Below are positions 45,297 through 57,991 of a stretch of DNA of 64,000 nucleotides, piece after piece (the stretch's first letter is position 1; the number at the start of each line of letters is the position of its first letter). The notes below the pieces were generated by a model. It worked only from the letters and a program-made list of their open reading frames with translations. It was not told the origin of the DNA and did not search any database. The stretch comes from Puccinia triticina (taxonomy: Eukaryota; Basidiomycota; Pucciniomycetes; Pucciniales; Pucciniaceae). The position numbers and the translations under genes were made by a program. The stretch lies in NCBI RefSeq assembly GCF_026914185.1, contig NC_070569.1, forward strand, positions 62,001-126,000, read 5' to 3'.

Positions 45297-45666
45297 GAGC
45301 ATCCACATCCGTCGCTAGCCTGGGCTAAATTAGCTCGGATTACAATTGGAATAGGCTATTCCAATTGGCCATCCGCATAGGTGGGGATTAGTGGGTCCGA
45401 GCTGTCAGAGGTTATGTGTTTAGGTGCCTATGTTATGTGTTTGGCACCTAAACACACAAAGTTCTTGCTGAAAAGCATGATGAATATTCAATATGATATT
45501 AGTCCCAGGATTAGTGGGGTCTAAATTTAGACCCCACTACATAGCTCCAAACGGAGCTCCGGGTCAAGTTGATCCCCGGCTGATCCAACCCGATGCGGGT
45601 GCGGGGTTGAAGGGTTAGGGTTAGGAGCCCTAATCCGGGCTAACTTAGCGTCCGGTGCGGATGGTC
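45297..45666. mobile_element. MITE G, 370 bp, same end family as element F
   Basis: Left end GAGCATCCACATCCGTCGCT, right end the inverted GACCATCCGCACCGGACGCT. Flanks are TGA (left) and TAA (right). It contains a hairpin around TTAGGTGCC...GGCACCTAA and GGGTTAGGGTTAGG near 45608, which is internal and not a telomere. Confidence 0.6.
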
Positions 45667-45745
45667 TAAGCCTCTCCTCCCGAGAGCGCTCCGCGCGGGT
45701 CCCCCGGACCTCCGTTCGAGCGGCTTTGTTAAGCTAGGGTGCAAC
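45667..45745. repeat. GC-rich hairpin repeat unit
   Basis: TAAGCCTCTCC...GAGCGGCTTTGTTAAGC. One of about nine related units across 45.6-62 kb (also 48570, 49634, 50200, 50605, 50760, 58515, 61757 and 61900). Confidence 0.5.
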
Positions 45746-45969
45746 CCGAGTGGTGTATGAAGTGTAATCTACGTCGTCTCAACCCTTTGGCATCACAAAT
45801 CGATGTTCATGTTGATATCTGGCCGGATCATCCTGATTGTCTCGGATGTAGGAGTGTACAAAAATCATGGCATTGCATACTTAAAAGATTATTATCACTC
45901 CAGAAGAAGCGGCATGGGCGATAAATTTCAGATGTGATGCTTTGCAGGGTAGAGATAGTACAACCAATT

Positions 45970-46953
<984 letters not shown>

Positions 46954-47224
46954 CTTTCGTTAGTGAGTCTTGAGGGAGGATGTACGAGCGATCGGATCGG
47001 GGTTGCTTGGCGTCTTGATGTTTGCAGCTGTGCACCCGACTGTCACCGCCCGATTGCCACCAGATTCGCGGCTGGTGCGGAGGTTAGGGCTACGCGGACT
47101 GCGCACTGGCTATCTCATCAGCCGGGTCTCGCCCTGCTGGTCCGCTGGGCCCCGGTGTACCCCCGGCCGGACTCAGCTTTGAGCATCTTCGGCGCGACCA
47201 TCAGATGAGTGTCTCGGGCGAGGT

Positions 47225-47641
47225 TTGGACACTCTCCCATCCCGCATTTCCCTCACGGCCGCAGCATGTATGTAAGGGACTGTACCATGGCCTTAAATTT
47301 GACAAAATGGCTAGTTTTATTGTCCCCTGAACAAAAATTGACAACAAGAAGAGGTTCAATTGTTGACATTCTTCACCCCCGGGCTCAAGACTGCCTTTTG
47401 GTCTTGTTCACCCGTCCAGATCTACAGACCCAGCAGAATCAGATCTGCAGCCCCTAAGATAGCATGTCCCGCAAAAATCAAGGTTTTCTGGCTGCAGATC
47501 TGGTTCTGCAGGGGGCTGCAGATTGACAGGAAGTCCTCCAGTTCAAGTTCTGAGAATTTATGAGCAAGACAAATGTGGAAAAAAATAATTTTCATGCCAT
47601 ATGGTACAGGCCCTAAATCAAAGCCACAAAGAGTGTCCCAA
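47225..47641. repeat. Foldback MITE, about 417 bp
   Basis: Outer arms TTGGACACTCT and AGAGTGTCCCAA, plus inner arms GGGACTGTACCATGGC (about 47276) and GCCATATGGTACAGGCCC (about 47596). The centre has GCAGATCT/AGATCTGC inversions. No coding content. Confidence 0.55.
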
Positions 47642-48545
47642 TGTGACTGGTATAGGTCCTTTTCCCCCAATTGTGGGTAGGGAGATGGTATATTGAAATT
47701 CTGTCTGCATGCAAGAAGTAGTCAAGTAGCTCTGTGTCAGCATCCACAATGACTCAGGATCCGCTTCAAAGCAGATTTAATTGGCAGCTGTAAAGCAGAG
47801 CCAGCATTGGCCCGCTTTTTGCTTGACACAAATTGCTTGCCCAAGCACCTACCCAAATAATCCCCATTTTGTCTCCTCTTTTCTATTTTAAGGGCCCGCC
47901 TCCCAAAGGGGGGGACTTGCATCTAAAGTTTGCTTACAAGGGGGGAGCTACCAGCCAAATGGCTTGGAGGTGATCTCACCCCCTGATTTCTCCACTAATC
48001 CTTCCAAGAACATCCTGCCGTTGGCACCATTAGAAGCACAAGATTCCATGAACACTGAATCCAGCTTTGAATTCCTAAGTAGCTTCATCCCTTCTGAAAA
48101 AACATTCTGTAAATAAAATTACACTGTAAACAATCCGACATCTTCAATCCCAGATATCCTAACAGATATATCTGGTACTTATATCAATAACCTGCAAGTA
48201 TCACACAATTTTGACAGCTAACAATTATAATGATCAGGTGCTATGTATTTAAGACTCAGACTTGGCTGCATCGAGTCAAAAAACCGTGAGAGGGTCCATG
48301 GTCCGATGATCCAAACAGTTCCCCACCTGTCAAACATTACTTCACAAAATGAAAGGACAAGACCAACTGCAACTTGCAAACAACCAGCTATTTTGCATCA
48401 ATTTTCTCCAAAAAACAAGCAAAAGATGCCTAAGAAGCAAGGCTACAACTTTGCCAATTCAGACTTGCTCTGAAGGGCTTGGTTTTTGCTTGAATGATTC
48501 TTGGGCTTAAAAATGGTGAAAAATGTATCATTTTCTCAAAGTGCT
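47642..48545. other. No gene recognised
   Basis: Unique-looking sequence without a supported open frame. Confidence 0.4.
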
Positions 48546-48800
48546 CAGACCACGCGGGTGACTTTTGAGTTAAGCCTCTCCTATGGAGAGTCCCTTCGGG
48601 ACCCCCGTTCAAGAGGCTTTGTTAAGCTTGATAGCGCCCGCGGTTGGTCGCAAACTTAACCCAAGTCCCTCGCTGCTGCGAGCATCTGGTCTAGCAAAGC
48701 AAGCCTCCAATAGCCCTTGGCAGGAGGGACTTGCGCCTTATCGACCCGTTTTGCGGGGGCTAGGTTTTAAATTTAGGTGGCAGGAATTTTCAAACCTTTA
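48546..48800. repeat. GC-rich hairpin repeat units
   Basis: AAGCCTCTCC...TTCAAGAGGCTTTGTTAAGC, then AAGTCCCTCGCTGCTGCGAG...GAGGGACTTG. Same family as 45667 and 50605. Confidence 0.5.
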
Positions 48801-49171
48801 TAATTCCTTGCTTCCGTAACATTTTGTGGAATAAATTACCTTGGGTGATAGCCCTGCTTCTTGCCATCCTCTCCACCAAAACTGTGCTCAATCATGATGA
48901 TCCTTCCTCTCCAAATAAATTTCCCCATTAAATACAAACTTGAAATCCATCGGACTTTGTTTACAGAGGGGGTCCGTGAATATCTAAGCAGGTCCAAGTG
49001 CACGAGCATATATACGTAATGGTCATCTAGCGATCTAAACGTGAAACCAAGATCACATAATTCTGAGGATCTGTGCGCTGCAGAAATAAAAGAAATTACA
49101 GAATTGGCTAAGATTCTTGGTGACTCTATACATTGCATTTTTCTTATTTTAATTCTAGTAAAATACTGGTA

Positions 49172-49459
49172 TCAATGGTGAAACTGATACTTTACAAGTA
49201 TCAGTATTGTGTGTGTATTGTATCAAAATAGATGTATTTTGGATGTATTGGTTATCAGATACAATACATGGTTTTCCAAAACTGTGTATTTGGGTGCCCA
49301 ATACAATACAATACAGCATGTATCAGGGGAAATACATGCTGTATCATATTGAAATACATGTATTTGTGATGTATCTGATATCAGATACAATACACACTTT
49401 TCCAAAACTATGTATCACCAATACAGATACAAATACATGTATTGTATCAGTTTCACCGT
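49172..49459. repeat. Foldback MITE rich in GTATTGTATC
   Basis: Ends CAATGGTGAAACTGATAC and GTATCAGTTTCACCGTTG are inverted copies. The interior alternates GATACAATACA and TGTATTGTATC. A partial copy lies at 61245-61300. Confidence 0.65.
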
Positions 49460-49629
49460 TGTTCGTATGGAAAAAGATAGAAAAAAAATACCAAAATTTT
49501 GCTCAGCATGTTGGGTCTTGAAGGAAGTAAAATAGTAGCAACATTTGAGCAATACGTGATCTGTGGAATTAAAAAAAGGAAAAGTGGTGTGAAAATTTCA
49601 TTCTAGCCACGCGAGCTTGGGTCGATCTG

Positions 49630-49695
49630 ACTTAACTAAGCCTCCCGGGACTGGGGGTGCGGAGCACCCCGATGCGAAGCATCTCCCATTCCCAA
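49630..49695. repeat. GC-rich hairpin repeat unit
   Basis: ACTAAGCCTCCCGGGACTGG then GGGTGCGGAGCACCCC and GATGCGAAGCATC, two perfect small stems. Confidence 0.55.
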
Positions 49696-50194
49696 TGGGA
49701 AACTTATGAGTTATCGGCTTTTTTCCGCGTGAGAGCTTCAGGAAATTTGTGGCTTTTGGCCAACTTTTTGAATCAAATTTACATTACACAGCACGCAGTC
49801 ATTGTGAGTCAGCGAGCTGAAGTACGCGGGATAGCTGAGCATCTCAGCTTCAATGTAGTGTCACTTTTGTGATATCTACACTTGAAGGAGAGTGTTGCCC
49901 TTGCTCAGCAGTCAAGGTGGATGGATGATGGAGTTCTGTATTTAAATTGAGTCCAAATGGATCTTCTCGGAATTTGCATACACACTTCTGGCCGAACACA
50001 AAAAAATCACAAACTTCAAAGGGGGATGGAAGGAATTTGTGAAGGGGGAAAAAGTGGTGATTGACACCAAAAGAAAGAGAAAAATCAGGCCTTTAATCTG
50101 GCACTACAGGCAATAGGAATCCACAAGGAGAAGACCCCTGAAAGGGGAGCGGGAAAAAACTCCCACCAAAACACTGAAAGCTCTCAAGCCAAAT

Positions 50195-50300
50195 TCTTGG
50201 CTTTACCTGCAAGTCCCTCCTTTGGAGGTTGCGCTTTGCGCGAGGGTGCTTTGCGCCAGCCCAGGCTGTACCGGGGCCCTCTGAAGCGAGGGACTTGTGA
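50195..50300. repeat. GC-rich hairpin repeat unit
   Basis: CAAGTCCCTCCTTTGGAGG ... GAAGCGAGGGACTTGTG. Inverted AAGTCCCTC and GAGGGACTT bracket the unit. Confidence 0.6.
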
Positions 50301-50329
50301 TAAGTCAGGGGTTGATATGGTGGTGTAAG

Positions 50330-50596
50330 AGGACCCCGGAAGGGGTCTTTCAAGCCGCCTTATGTACGTATCCAAACGTTACAGCCCCTACCTACAGCTA
50401 CCCTGGCTCAATGCATCAACAAAAATATGTGTAGTGACACCTTTAAACCCATATTAATCCTGTACAGGGGTTTATAAAGCAAAAGTGGTGATGGCAGAAT
50501 AGATAAATTCAAATAACTCATTGCATACACGTATCTTTTTTTAAAGTTTGGCTGGAGCCTACATAAGGCGGCTTGAAAGACCCCTTCCGGGGTCCT
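50330..50596. mobile_element. MITE, 267 bp, 36-bp perfect TIRs, 8-bp duplication
   Basis: Inverted ends start AGGACCCCGGAAGGGGTCTT and match perfectly for about 36 bp. GGTGTAAG flanks both sides (50322-50329 and 50597-50604). An 8-bp duplication suggests hAT mobilisation. It sits inside a GC-rich hairpin region upstream of TIM22. Confidence 0.85.
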
Positions 50597-50604
50597 GGTG
50601 TAAG

Positions 50605-50830
50605 TCCCTCCTGACGGAGGCTCGCTTCGCGAGTTCAGCCTACCCCCCGGGGGCCCAAAGTCTCGAGGGACTTTGTTAAGTTCGGGTTGGTCGGGTTGAG
50701 GCGGTAAATTCCTGAAAATTCCCACTAGGGCCCCGATTTAGGGCCCGCGGTGGAAATACTCCAAGTTCGCAGCCCCCGAGGCGCTTCGCGCCGAGCCCGG
50801 CAGGCGAGGGACTTGTGCTAAGTTCGCAAC
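50605..50830. repeat. Two GC-rich hairpin repeat units
   Basis: 50605-50672: AAGTCCCTCC, GCTCGCTTCGCGAG, then GAGGGACTTTGTTAAG. 50755-50825: GCGCTTCGCGC and GAGGGACTTGTGCTAAG. They end about 60 bp before the TIM22 ATG. Confidence 0.6.
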
Positions 50831-50892
50831 AGATGTAAGTTCGCAAGGCTGTTCTACTTCGATCAACCGTTCCCGTAACCGACGATCCCGAT

Positions 50893-51636
50893 ATGGCCTC
50901 TGGTTTTCTTCGTGAGTAGCTTCCTTTCCATTTCAATTCCCGTATTTTCCTAGCAAGCTAACAAGGCTCTCTTCTGACCGACGAGTAGCCCCGTATATCA
51001 TACCCGGACAAGAGCCAGGAACGACCGCAGAAGAACGACAAGAGATTTACAAGTACCTGCACTGGACCCGCCTCGGCCAAGCCGGCCAAGAATCATGTGT
51101 GGCCAAGACGATCCTGTCCGGAGCGATGGGGCTTGGGCTGGGGGCAATGTTCAGCTTGATGTCGAGCTCATTCGCTTACGAAGACCCTCTCCGAAGAGAC
51201 CCCAATTTCGATACAATGAAGTTCGATAAAAAGGCTCGCGTCATGTTCAAGGAAATGGGCCGCGGGATGTGGTCGACTGGCAAAGGATTCGGAAAAGTTG
51301 GAGCACTGTATGCTGGACTGGAATGTTGCGTTGAAAGTGTAAATATGCCTTTTTTCCCTCTGTTCTGTTGAGAAAAAAAGTCGAAGTTTGGTCGCATAAC
51401 AACTGAGCTAAACATCTCTCTTTTTTTCTTAAAAAAAACCTTCTACAACAAAATCCAACGCTCAGTATCGTGCCAAAAGTGATCTATGGAACTCGTTGGC
51501 CGGTGGTGGATTAGCTGGTGGAATGCTGGCATGGCAATCAGGCATGAAAGCCATGTTATTCGGCGCGGCTGGATTTGCAGCCTTTAGTGGGGCGATTGAC
51601 GCTTACATGAGGAAAGAACCACCGGATGACGATTGA
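50893..51636 (+). CDS. TIM22: Mitochondrial inner-membrane translocase subunit Tim22, 179 aa
   Basis: Pore subunit of the TIM22 complex, which inserts carrier proteins into the mitochondrial inner membrane. Exons: 50893-50911, 50989-51338 and 51466-51636 (540 nt, frame intact). Introns are 77 nt (donor GTGAGT, GCTAAC branch-like site) and 127 nt. A soluble N terminus (about 45 residues) is followed by the first membrane segment, GAMGLGLGAMFSLMSSSF. Next come a loop, a Gly-rich KGFGKVGALYAGLECCVES and two further segments around AGGGLAGGMLAW and MLFGAAGFAAFSGAIDAYM, the Tim17/22/23 family layout. Cys residues in QESCVAK and ECC occupy places where Tim22 proteins carry conserved cysteines. The start is the only ATG that yields the PGQEPG-type N terminus after splicing. 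It ends EPPDDD. Confidence 0.93.
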
Positions 51637-51828
51637 TCTAACATCTCATAATAGAGTAGAGGGCCCGACATGTCCATAGTCACAAAGTTTGAACAAGACG
51701 CGGCAAATTATTTCATGACTGTTTTAGCAGGAGGGGATCTTTTTGACTGCCCAATAGTTTGACTCGCTCTTGTTGCTGCTGTTCTCTAGTTTTTCCATGA
51801 TGAGCCGGGATCAACATATCCCCAACAA

Positions 51829-51866
51829 GATTTTATGATTTTATGATTTATGCATGCATAAAATTA
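51829..51866. repeat. Left part of an ATGCATGCATAAAATTA repeat, host site of element D
   Basis: TTATGATTTATGCATGCATA precedes element D and the continuation (TGCAAACCAACTTTGAACACC) follows it at 53059. Uninterrupted copies lie at 58833-58890 (inverted) and 61551-61596. Confidence 0.7.
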
Positions 51867-53050
51867 CAGATTTACTTTGCGCACAAAGGGAAACTTGTTG
51901 CGCACGGGAATTTCCGTTGCATCAACGTCATGTGATGTTGAGCCCCCCTCTGTGCGCGCCACCAGCTTCCCCCAAAAAACTATCCGCACACAGGGGTGCC
52001 GTGCGGTAACAGGTGGCCAGGTTGAGACACTCTGGCCATCCGGAGGAGACAATCCCCTTGATGACCGGAATGGACTGGTCATTGAGAGGCTATATCCCTC
52101 TTGATGACCGGAATAGACTGGTCATTGAGAGGCCATATCCCTCTTGATGACCGGAATAGACCGGTCATCAAGAGGCTACATGTCTCCCAATGACCGGCAT
52201 TCCGGTCATTGAGAGGCTAAATCCCTTTTGATGACCAGTACAGACCAGTCATTGAGAGGCTAAATCCCTCTTGATGATCGGAATAGACCGGTCATCAAGA
52301 GGATACATCACTCTTGATGACCGGCATTCCGGTCATCAAGAGGCTACATCCCTTTTGATGACTGGTACAGACCAGTAATCGAGAGGCTAAATCCCTCTTG
52401 ATGACCGGAGTAGACCGGTCATTGAGAGGGATGTGTCTCCTCGATGACCGGTATAGACCGGTCATTAAGGGGGATGTGTCCCCTTGATGACCGGTCTATT
52501 CCGGTCATCAAGAGGGATATAGCCTCTCAATGACCCGTCTATTCCGGTCATTGAGAGGGATGTAGCCTCTTGATGACTGGTCTATTCTGGTCATTGAGAG
52601 GGATGTGTCCTCTTGATGACCAGAATGCCGGTCATCGAGAGAGATGTATCCTCTCAATGACCGGTCTATTCCGGTCATCAAGAGGGATGTAGCCTATGAC
52701 CAGAATAGACCGGTCATTGAGAGGGATGTAGCTTCTCGATGAACGGTCTATGCTGGTCATCAAGAGGGATGTAGTCTCTCAATGACCGGTCTATGCCGGT
52801 CATCAAGAGTGGTGTATCCTCTCAATGACCGGTTTATTCCGGTCTATTGCGGTCATCAAGGGGATTGTCTCCTCCGGATGGCCGGACTGTCTCAACCCGG
52901 CCACCTGTTGCCACACGGCACCCCCGTGTGCGGATAGTTTTTTGGGGGAAGCTGGTGGCGTGCACGGAGGGGGGCCCAACATCATGTGACGTCAAGTCAA
53001 CAGAAATTCCCGTGCGCAACGAGTTTCCCTCCGTGCGCAAAGTACATCCG
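51867..53050. mobile_element. Non-autonomous hAT-like element D, 1.18 kb
   Basis: Ends CAGATTTACTTTGCGCAC and the complement of CGGATGTACTTTGCGCAC, with inverted homology of about 190 bp per side (for example CTATCCGCACACAGG against CCCGTGTGCGGATAG). It is flanked by a perfect 8-bp TAAAATTA (51859-51866 and 53051-53058). The empty site (GCATAAAATTATGCAAACC) is present at 61555. The core (52050-52870) is a tandem of about 43-bp near-palindromic units with CTTGATGACCGG / CCGGTCATCAAG. No gene. Confidence 0.9.
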
Positions 53051-53138
53051 TAAAATTATGCAAACCAACTTTGAACACCATAATAGTTGACTCCACCGGC
53101 CACTGCACCCCATATTGTGCATTGATCTAGAGCCTGCT

Positions 53139-53281
53139 TAGAGATGGAACTTTGCACCTGGGTACCTGTGGCGGGTGCGGGTACCTGCTTGAAATTTCAC
53201 TGATATTGGACACCCGCACCCGCACCCGGCACCTGTTTCTGGGTACCTGCTCATGAAAGCAGGTACCTGATGCCATCCCTA
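53139..53281. mobile_element. hAT-like MITE C, 143 bp
   Basis: It starts TAGAGATGGAAC and ends TGCCATCCCTA, with GGTACCTG words inside. Flanks are AGCCTGCT and GGCCTGCT (7 of 8). A short member of the A/B family lacking a satellite. Confidence 0.75.
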
Positions 53282-53514
53282 GGCCTGCTGGTGTCTTTTT
53301 GAGGAAACATTTGTTTGGATGCTGTGAATTCCTGATGCTCTGCAGTGGCGCAGCCGCCTTGGCCTCTAGTACTATATCCAATTACATGAGGATTTTTTTT
53401 TTTTTTGGAAAATACTATATCCAAATGAAGGAAGAAATAATAAAATCTCAATGCTATACTGCTATACTGGCCAGATGTGGCCAGTACAACTACTTTGTAG
53501 GGATGAAAATCTAT

Positions 53515-53835
53515 CTATTTCTTGGGCTTGGGGATCAGAGCACCTAAAGCATTTCCAGTCTCAGCAAACTCCCCACAAAGCCACATAAGGCTGCTGCAGG
53601 ATTTTGAAATAGTTGAAGGGAACAAACAGCCACGTCTGGAGCCACACACGTCTGCAGCCACAGAGAACAATCTCTCAACGGAACAAGAGCTACCCGGTGT
53701 TCCTAAACAACCCTGTGCTATAACCGCAAGGACCAGGTAGGTGGCATGGTTTGCCTGTACAATCATCAGGAGCCCACATTTCTTTGCCTTATGTTTACAC
53801 CTGTTTAATTGAGTTATTGCGGTAACCAGGTGCAA
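53515..53835 (-). pseudogene. hAT transposase C-terminal (dimerisation) fragment
   Basis: The minus-strand frame contains GTPGSSCSVERLFSVAADVC and RRGCLFPSTISKS followed by SSLMWL, the conserved block of hAT C-terminal dimerisation domains (S-x-E-R-x-F-S). The catalytic N-terminal part is absent, so this is a dead fragment. Confidence 0.75.
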
Positions 53836-54098
53836 AAAATTTACTATACCTGTATTTTTTGTTTCAGAAAAAAGAACAGAATACTATACAGGCAACTTGC
53901 AGCAAGGGCCAATACTAGTACAGTTGTTAGTATAGGGGGGTACAACCAGAACTATGCAACAATAACAGAAAGGCCTGTTTATAACTTACCATAGAGTATA
54001 GTATAGGCCCATTGTTGCTGTGAGTCAAACCTTGCTCAAACTTAGCTCAATTGGTAAACATGCTCTTATTCTTCCTTCCTTTCTTTCTTTCAGCCTCT

Positions 54099-54277
54099 TA
54101 GGGGGTTTCACAATAAGGAAGACCAGGAAGGAGTTTGGCGCTTGCAAGTATTGTTATGAGGTTGCTTGGGGCAATTCCTTGCGGGACTTCACACCAAATT
54201 TTTAAGCAAGTATGTCACCTGCAAGTAGCAAAATTTAGTGCTGCAGGAAGTGAGAATCCTCATTGTGAAACCCCCTA
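54099..54277. mobile_element. MITE with TAGGGGGTTTCACAAT ends
   Basis: AGGGGGTTTCACAATAAGGA and the inverted TCCTCATTGTGAAACCCCCT, bounded by TA on each side, 179 bp. A TA duplication suggests a Tc1/mariner-type origin (inference). Confidence 0.6.
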
Positions 54278-54696
54278 TTGCCACATGGGACAAACCATGT
54301 GGTTCAAAAAACAAATCTGGCTGTTCCGCTTGGCCTTGGGCGGCATTGGTTGTCCCACCTACACCACCTAAGAGCTCAGAACCCCCCATCAGGAATTAAT
54401 CAAGATGCTTTGTGTGGTGCCCTCGTAATTGGACACAATTTCAAACTTTAAAAAAAAGCCTGTAGCACATTGCAGTGCTGATGCACTACTGATGCACAGT
54501 ATTGAAATCTTTTATACATAATCTGCAAGTATGTTGTAGCGCAGTGGTCAACCAATGTAATTGTGATACAGTAACGCTGTGGTATTTATTCCTGTGTTTC
54601 CATGCAGAGAAATATAAAAATTGCCTTTTATTCTTTATACATAGAAGATATTGTAAAATTAACCCCAGAAATGGACTTTTCACACAAAATAACCTG

Positions 54697-55567
54697 TAGT
54701 CACCCACTGAAATGACCCCTTTATCTCCACCGGTTTAGGAGTTACACAGATTTCAACCTGTCACAGAGAATGTTTCTCTTGCCTATTGTTCTTCAAGCTC
54801 ACTTTGTATTACATATGCATAATGAATATGCATAATTTTGCTTGTATTTATAATACCCTGCGGGGCTGTACCCTTTATGTTGTAGGTAGCACCCGGTTTC
54901 TTTAGGGTAGGTCCCTTTGAGGCTGTGCTCCTGTCAAACTACATGCTGTAGGGATGTACCCCATTAGCTATTTAGCCCACCAATTCCTGTTCCCCTGGAG
55001 CTAAAATCCCTCACCCACGGGTATAAAAGAAGGCCTCTCTCCAGCCATTTGTGCCTCATGCTGGCAATTCCCCCCACATCACACCATATCACTCCTCAAC
55101 ACACTGAATTATATACTACCTACAATTTCATATTATTACCCTTACAAGTGCAATTCAAAGTCTAACACATTCTTCTTGGCATCAATATAACAAGTGCCTA
55201 GTGCCCATACCCTGTCCTTGGTTCCAATCCTGGTTGAAGCATAGTGCTCCCACACCCTTCACACCTCACCTGAGCCAACCCGGGTTCCATCCCAACTCTT
55301 TTCATTGATACCAATACCTCACCCAACCTCAGTTCAATTCCCCCTTTTCACATCTTCATCACCAACACTCATTAGTACTCTATACTCTATACACATATTG
55401 ATCAAACAACTTCATCCTGAATCAACCAATCCTATCACGTGATTAAAACTTGCCAAGCTTACCTTGGCAGGTCTTGTTATCTGTTGGTTAGAAGGGCAGA
55501 GGTTGCAACTCCACCATACCCTTCTCCATTCAGCAAAAGGGTTTCACAACCACATTTGAGTCTTACA
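54697..55567 (+). mobile_element. Solo LTR, second family, copy 3 (diverged)
   Basis: The 3' half matches copies 1 and 2 (AAAACTTGCCAAGC, AGAAGGGCAGAGGTTGCAAC, CAGCAAAAGGGTTTCA, ending GAGTCTTACA). A TATA box TATAAAAG sits at 55022. The start (TGTAGTCACC) is uncertain and no target duplication was found. Confidence 0.65.
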
Positions 55568-56540
55568 TTGGTATCCTGGTGATGTTTGGGTGGTGGTGGT
55601 TGACTTAAAACTGGAGGAGATGGTTGTGAAGTAGGAACTGAGTTTGCCTCCATTTTGATCTTTTGTTGTTCATATTCCCTTTGAAGTAAGACCTTGGCAT
55701 ATATGTGGTGTGACTCAAACCATAACTGTCAACCTTAGAGACACTCACAGTGTCCAAAAGGTTTCACACAGCTGTAAACAGATAAAATTCAACAAAATCT
55801 GTACACAAGTACATACTTTAGAAAAGAAGATTAAACATTGAATAAAGAGATGCTACCAAAACTGGAATAATGTTTACATATTTATGACTAGAAAAGACAA
55901 GCTTTGATAAGATTACACTGACAAGAAACAAAATTCAAGTATGATCACAAATCATGACTCCTGGATCAACACAAGGGAAGCAGAAGCAGAATGACTTATT
56001 ACTGCTGGAGTCAGAGAGAAAGATGAATTATTCCCTTTGACTTCAATTAAATTTTATCACATTTGATATCACTCCTTGCTTCACAAGGTATACTAAATAT
56101 CTGAACATAAATGATAACACCATTGCTAACATACTCTTTCACTTGAGTGCCTTAGTAGTTGTCTTAGTCCACATATTTCCTTACCCTATGGAAAGAGTTA
56201 TAAGATTGTCATAAGACTAACTGATTTCTACATATTATCCCTCTCTTACCTCACTACCAAGAAACTGTCAAGATCCTAGCAAGTTAAACTAATCATCATC
56301 TATTGGGTTTTTTGTGTAAGGTGACTTTGTTGTGCCGTGTATTTTATGTGGGGAAAACGCTGGCCTTTTTCTTATGATTTTTTGTAAAGGGGAATCCCTG
56401 GCATTTTTTTTGGGATTTTGGTAGGGGAAAGGAGGGTAAAAGAGGTTTCTTACCTCTTTGCCTCGACCAGGTTGAGAGAAATCAGACGATGAATTTCTTG
56501 CAACAATGAAGAGGTAGGGTTCAGGCGTCAACCCACTAAC
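55568..56540. other. No gene recognised
   Basis: AT-rich spacer. The frame at 56289-56531 may be the degraded tail of the recombinase fragment next to it. Confidence 0.35.
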
Positions 56541-56942
56541 TCAGGTTTTGGAGGAGCCTGAGCCGCGCGTGAACCCCCTAAACTCCTCGAAAACAGCTAA
56601 AGAGGGACGTCCTGGAAGACCCGACCTCGGCCAGGCGGCGACTGGGCAAAGCACTACTTGTTGCCGCATCAGGACGATCAATTGAGGTGCGCCTGATTTG
56701 ACTGTTTTGGCTGAGCGTAAAGTGACCGTCGCCACTTCCCCCGTGGCCTAGTCCACAGAGAAAGCAACGTCTGTCGACAGGAGAGCTGAGCTGTAAGCCA
56801 GTCTCCCTGTCTTCTTTGTGTAGGTTAGCTCGCCTAACCTGGCAAGCTCCCAGAACGCCACCAGTGCCAGGTCCTCAACGGCGCGGTCTAAGTCTGATCT
56901 CCCAAAGCGAATGTTCTTGATGGCGATTAGTTGCCGTGGCAT
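56541..56942 (-). pseudogene. Tyrosine-recombinase fragment (Crypton/DIRS-like)
   Basis: Two adjoining minus-strand frames. 56942-56748 contains DLALVAFWELARLGELTY, with the Arg-containing box of tyrosine recombinases. 56735-56541 contains TLRSAKTVKSGAPQLIVL and LCPVAA, the following strand region. The His-x-x-Arg box and the catalytic Tyr are not seen. A stop between the frames and the truncation indicate a dead copy. Confidence 0.55.
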
Positions 56943-57242
56943 TACCGGGGGCTTTGGGGAGTTCGGGCGTCAAGTTTAGCGGAACATTTCAACAGCAACT
57001 CGATGCGCACATCGTGTGTGGTGGGGAACATCGCCGAGTGGAAGTAGTGCCAGGCTTATGGGCCGGAGATTACCTCCGCGGCGTCGCCGAGTTGATTTTC
57101 CCCGAATTTTGTTGTGTAAGTGTTGCGGCCTGCCCAAACACAAAACCGTTCGAGGCTCTCCCTGGCTCTCCCCTGTGATTGGGTTTGTAGGGGGAACCCT
57201 TGAATTTTTTTTCCATGATTCTCAAGCTTTAATATACTTTAA

Positions 57243-57991
57243 TTATACCAACATAATAACTACAACTTTTGTCCAGCCTTTCCTCTTTGCAAGCACGCCG
57301 GCTGACAATGACGAGAAAAGAGATAGTTGGAACGCCAGGTTTAACATTGTGGCTAGGAGCACAGGATCACATTTCAGCGCCTCAGAAAGGTAAGTTTTTG
57401 TCTTCTCAATTATCTTATCAATCATACTATGAAATTTGGGTTCAGACGGTACACGTTGTTTTGTCAAGTAGTTGATGATGTGTTTTTATTTGCACAACAT
57501 TAGGGATGCCAAGGAATGATCTCCTTCCATCCTTTTAGTATTAAAATAGAATTCCTGTGTTGGAAGTACAGGAGAATAAGTGAAATGAATCATAACAAAA
57601 TATGATGGATGAACAAAGAATATGAAATAATAGAAAGACACACGCAAAGTATATCATTTAATTGCTTGACGACATCCCAGTCACTGCAAGTGATCTCGTA
57701 CTCGTGGAAAAAGTTTTTGGTCTGACCCTCCTTGCTCTCTTGTCTGTATTTTTTGTTCTTGATGAGCTTGTTGATAACCTCTTGACCCTGGTAGGCACGG
57801 TCCTGGCTCTGCCATTCTATATTCCAGTGAATGCCGTAACTGGCAATGAGTGTTGGACCACCACATTCAAGCTTCTTGCGCCATAGGTTGAATTCAGACC
57901 TTCTGGCGGCTGAGCTAGTGATCCTTTGAATCACAGAATTGACTTTCTTCAATATCTCCAAGATGGTGCTAGTTGGTTCCGCGCTTTGCAC
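57243..57991 (-). pseudogene. hAT transposase core fragment
   Basis: 57991-57590 includes GPTLIASYGIHWNIEWQSQD...EYEITCSDWDVVKQLNDIL and 57467-57243 includes TYLSEALKCDPVLLATMLN. Both are typical of the RNase H-like core of rust-type hAT transposases. The break between them may be an intron or decay. Both ends of the protein are missing. Confidence 0.65.

Noticed and set aside
45600..45620. Telomere repeat GGGTTAGGGTTAGG
   Set aside because: Only two units, internal to MITE G, with unrelated sequence on both sides.
52050..52870. CRISPR-like array of regularly spaced palindromic repeats
   Set aside because: Units are contiguous near-palindromes without unique spacers of constant length, inside a eukaryotic hAT-like element with an 8-bp duplication. 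No cas genes.
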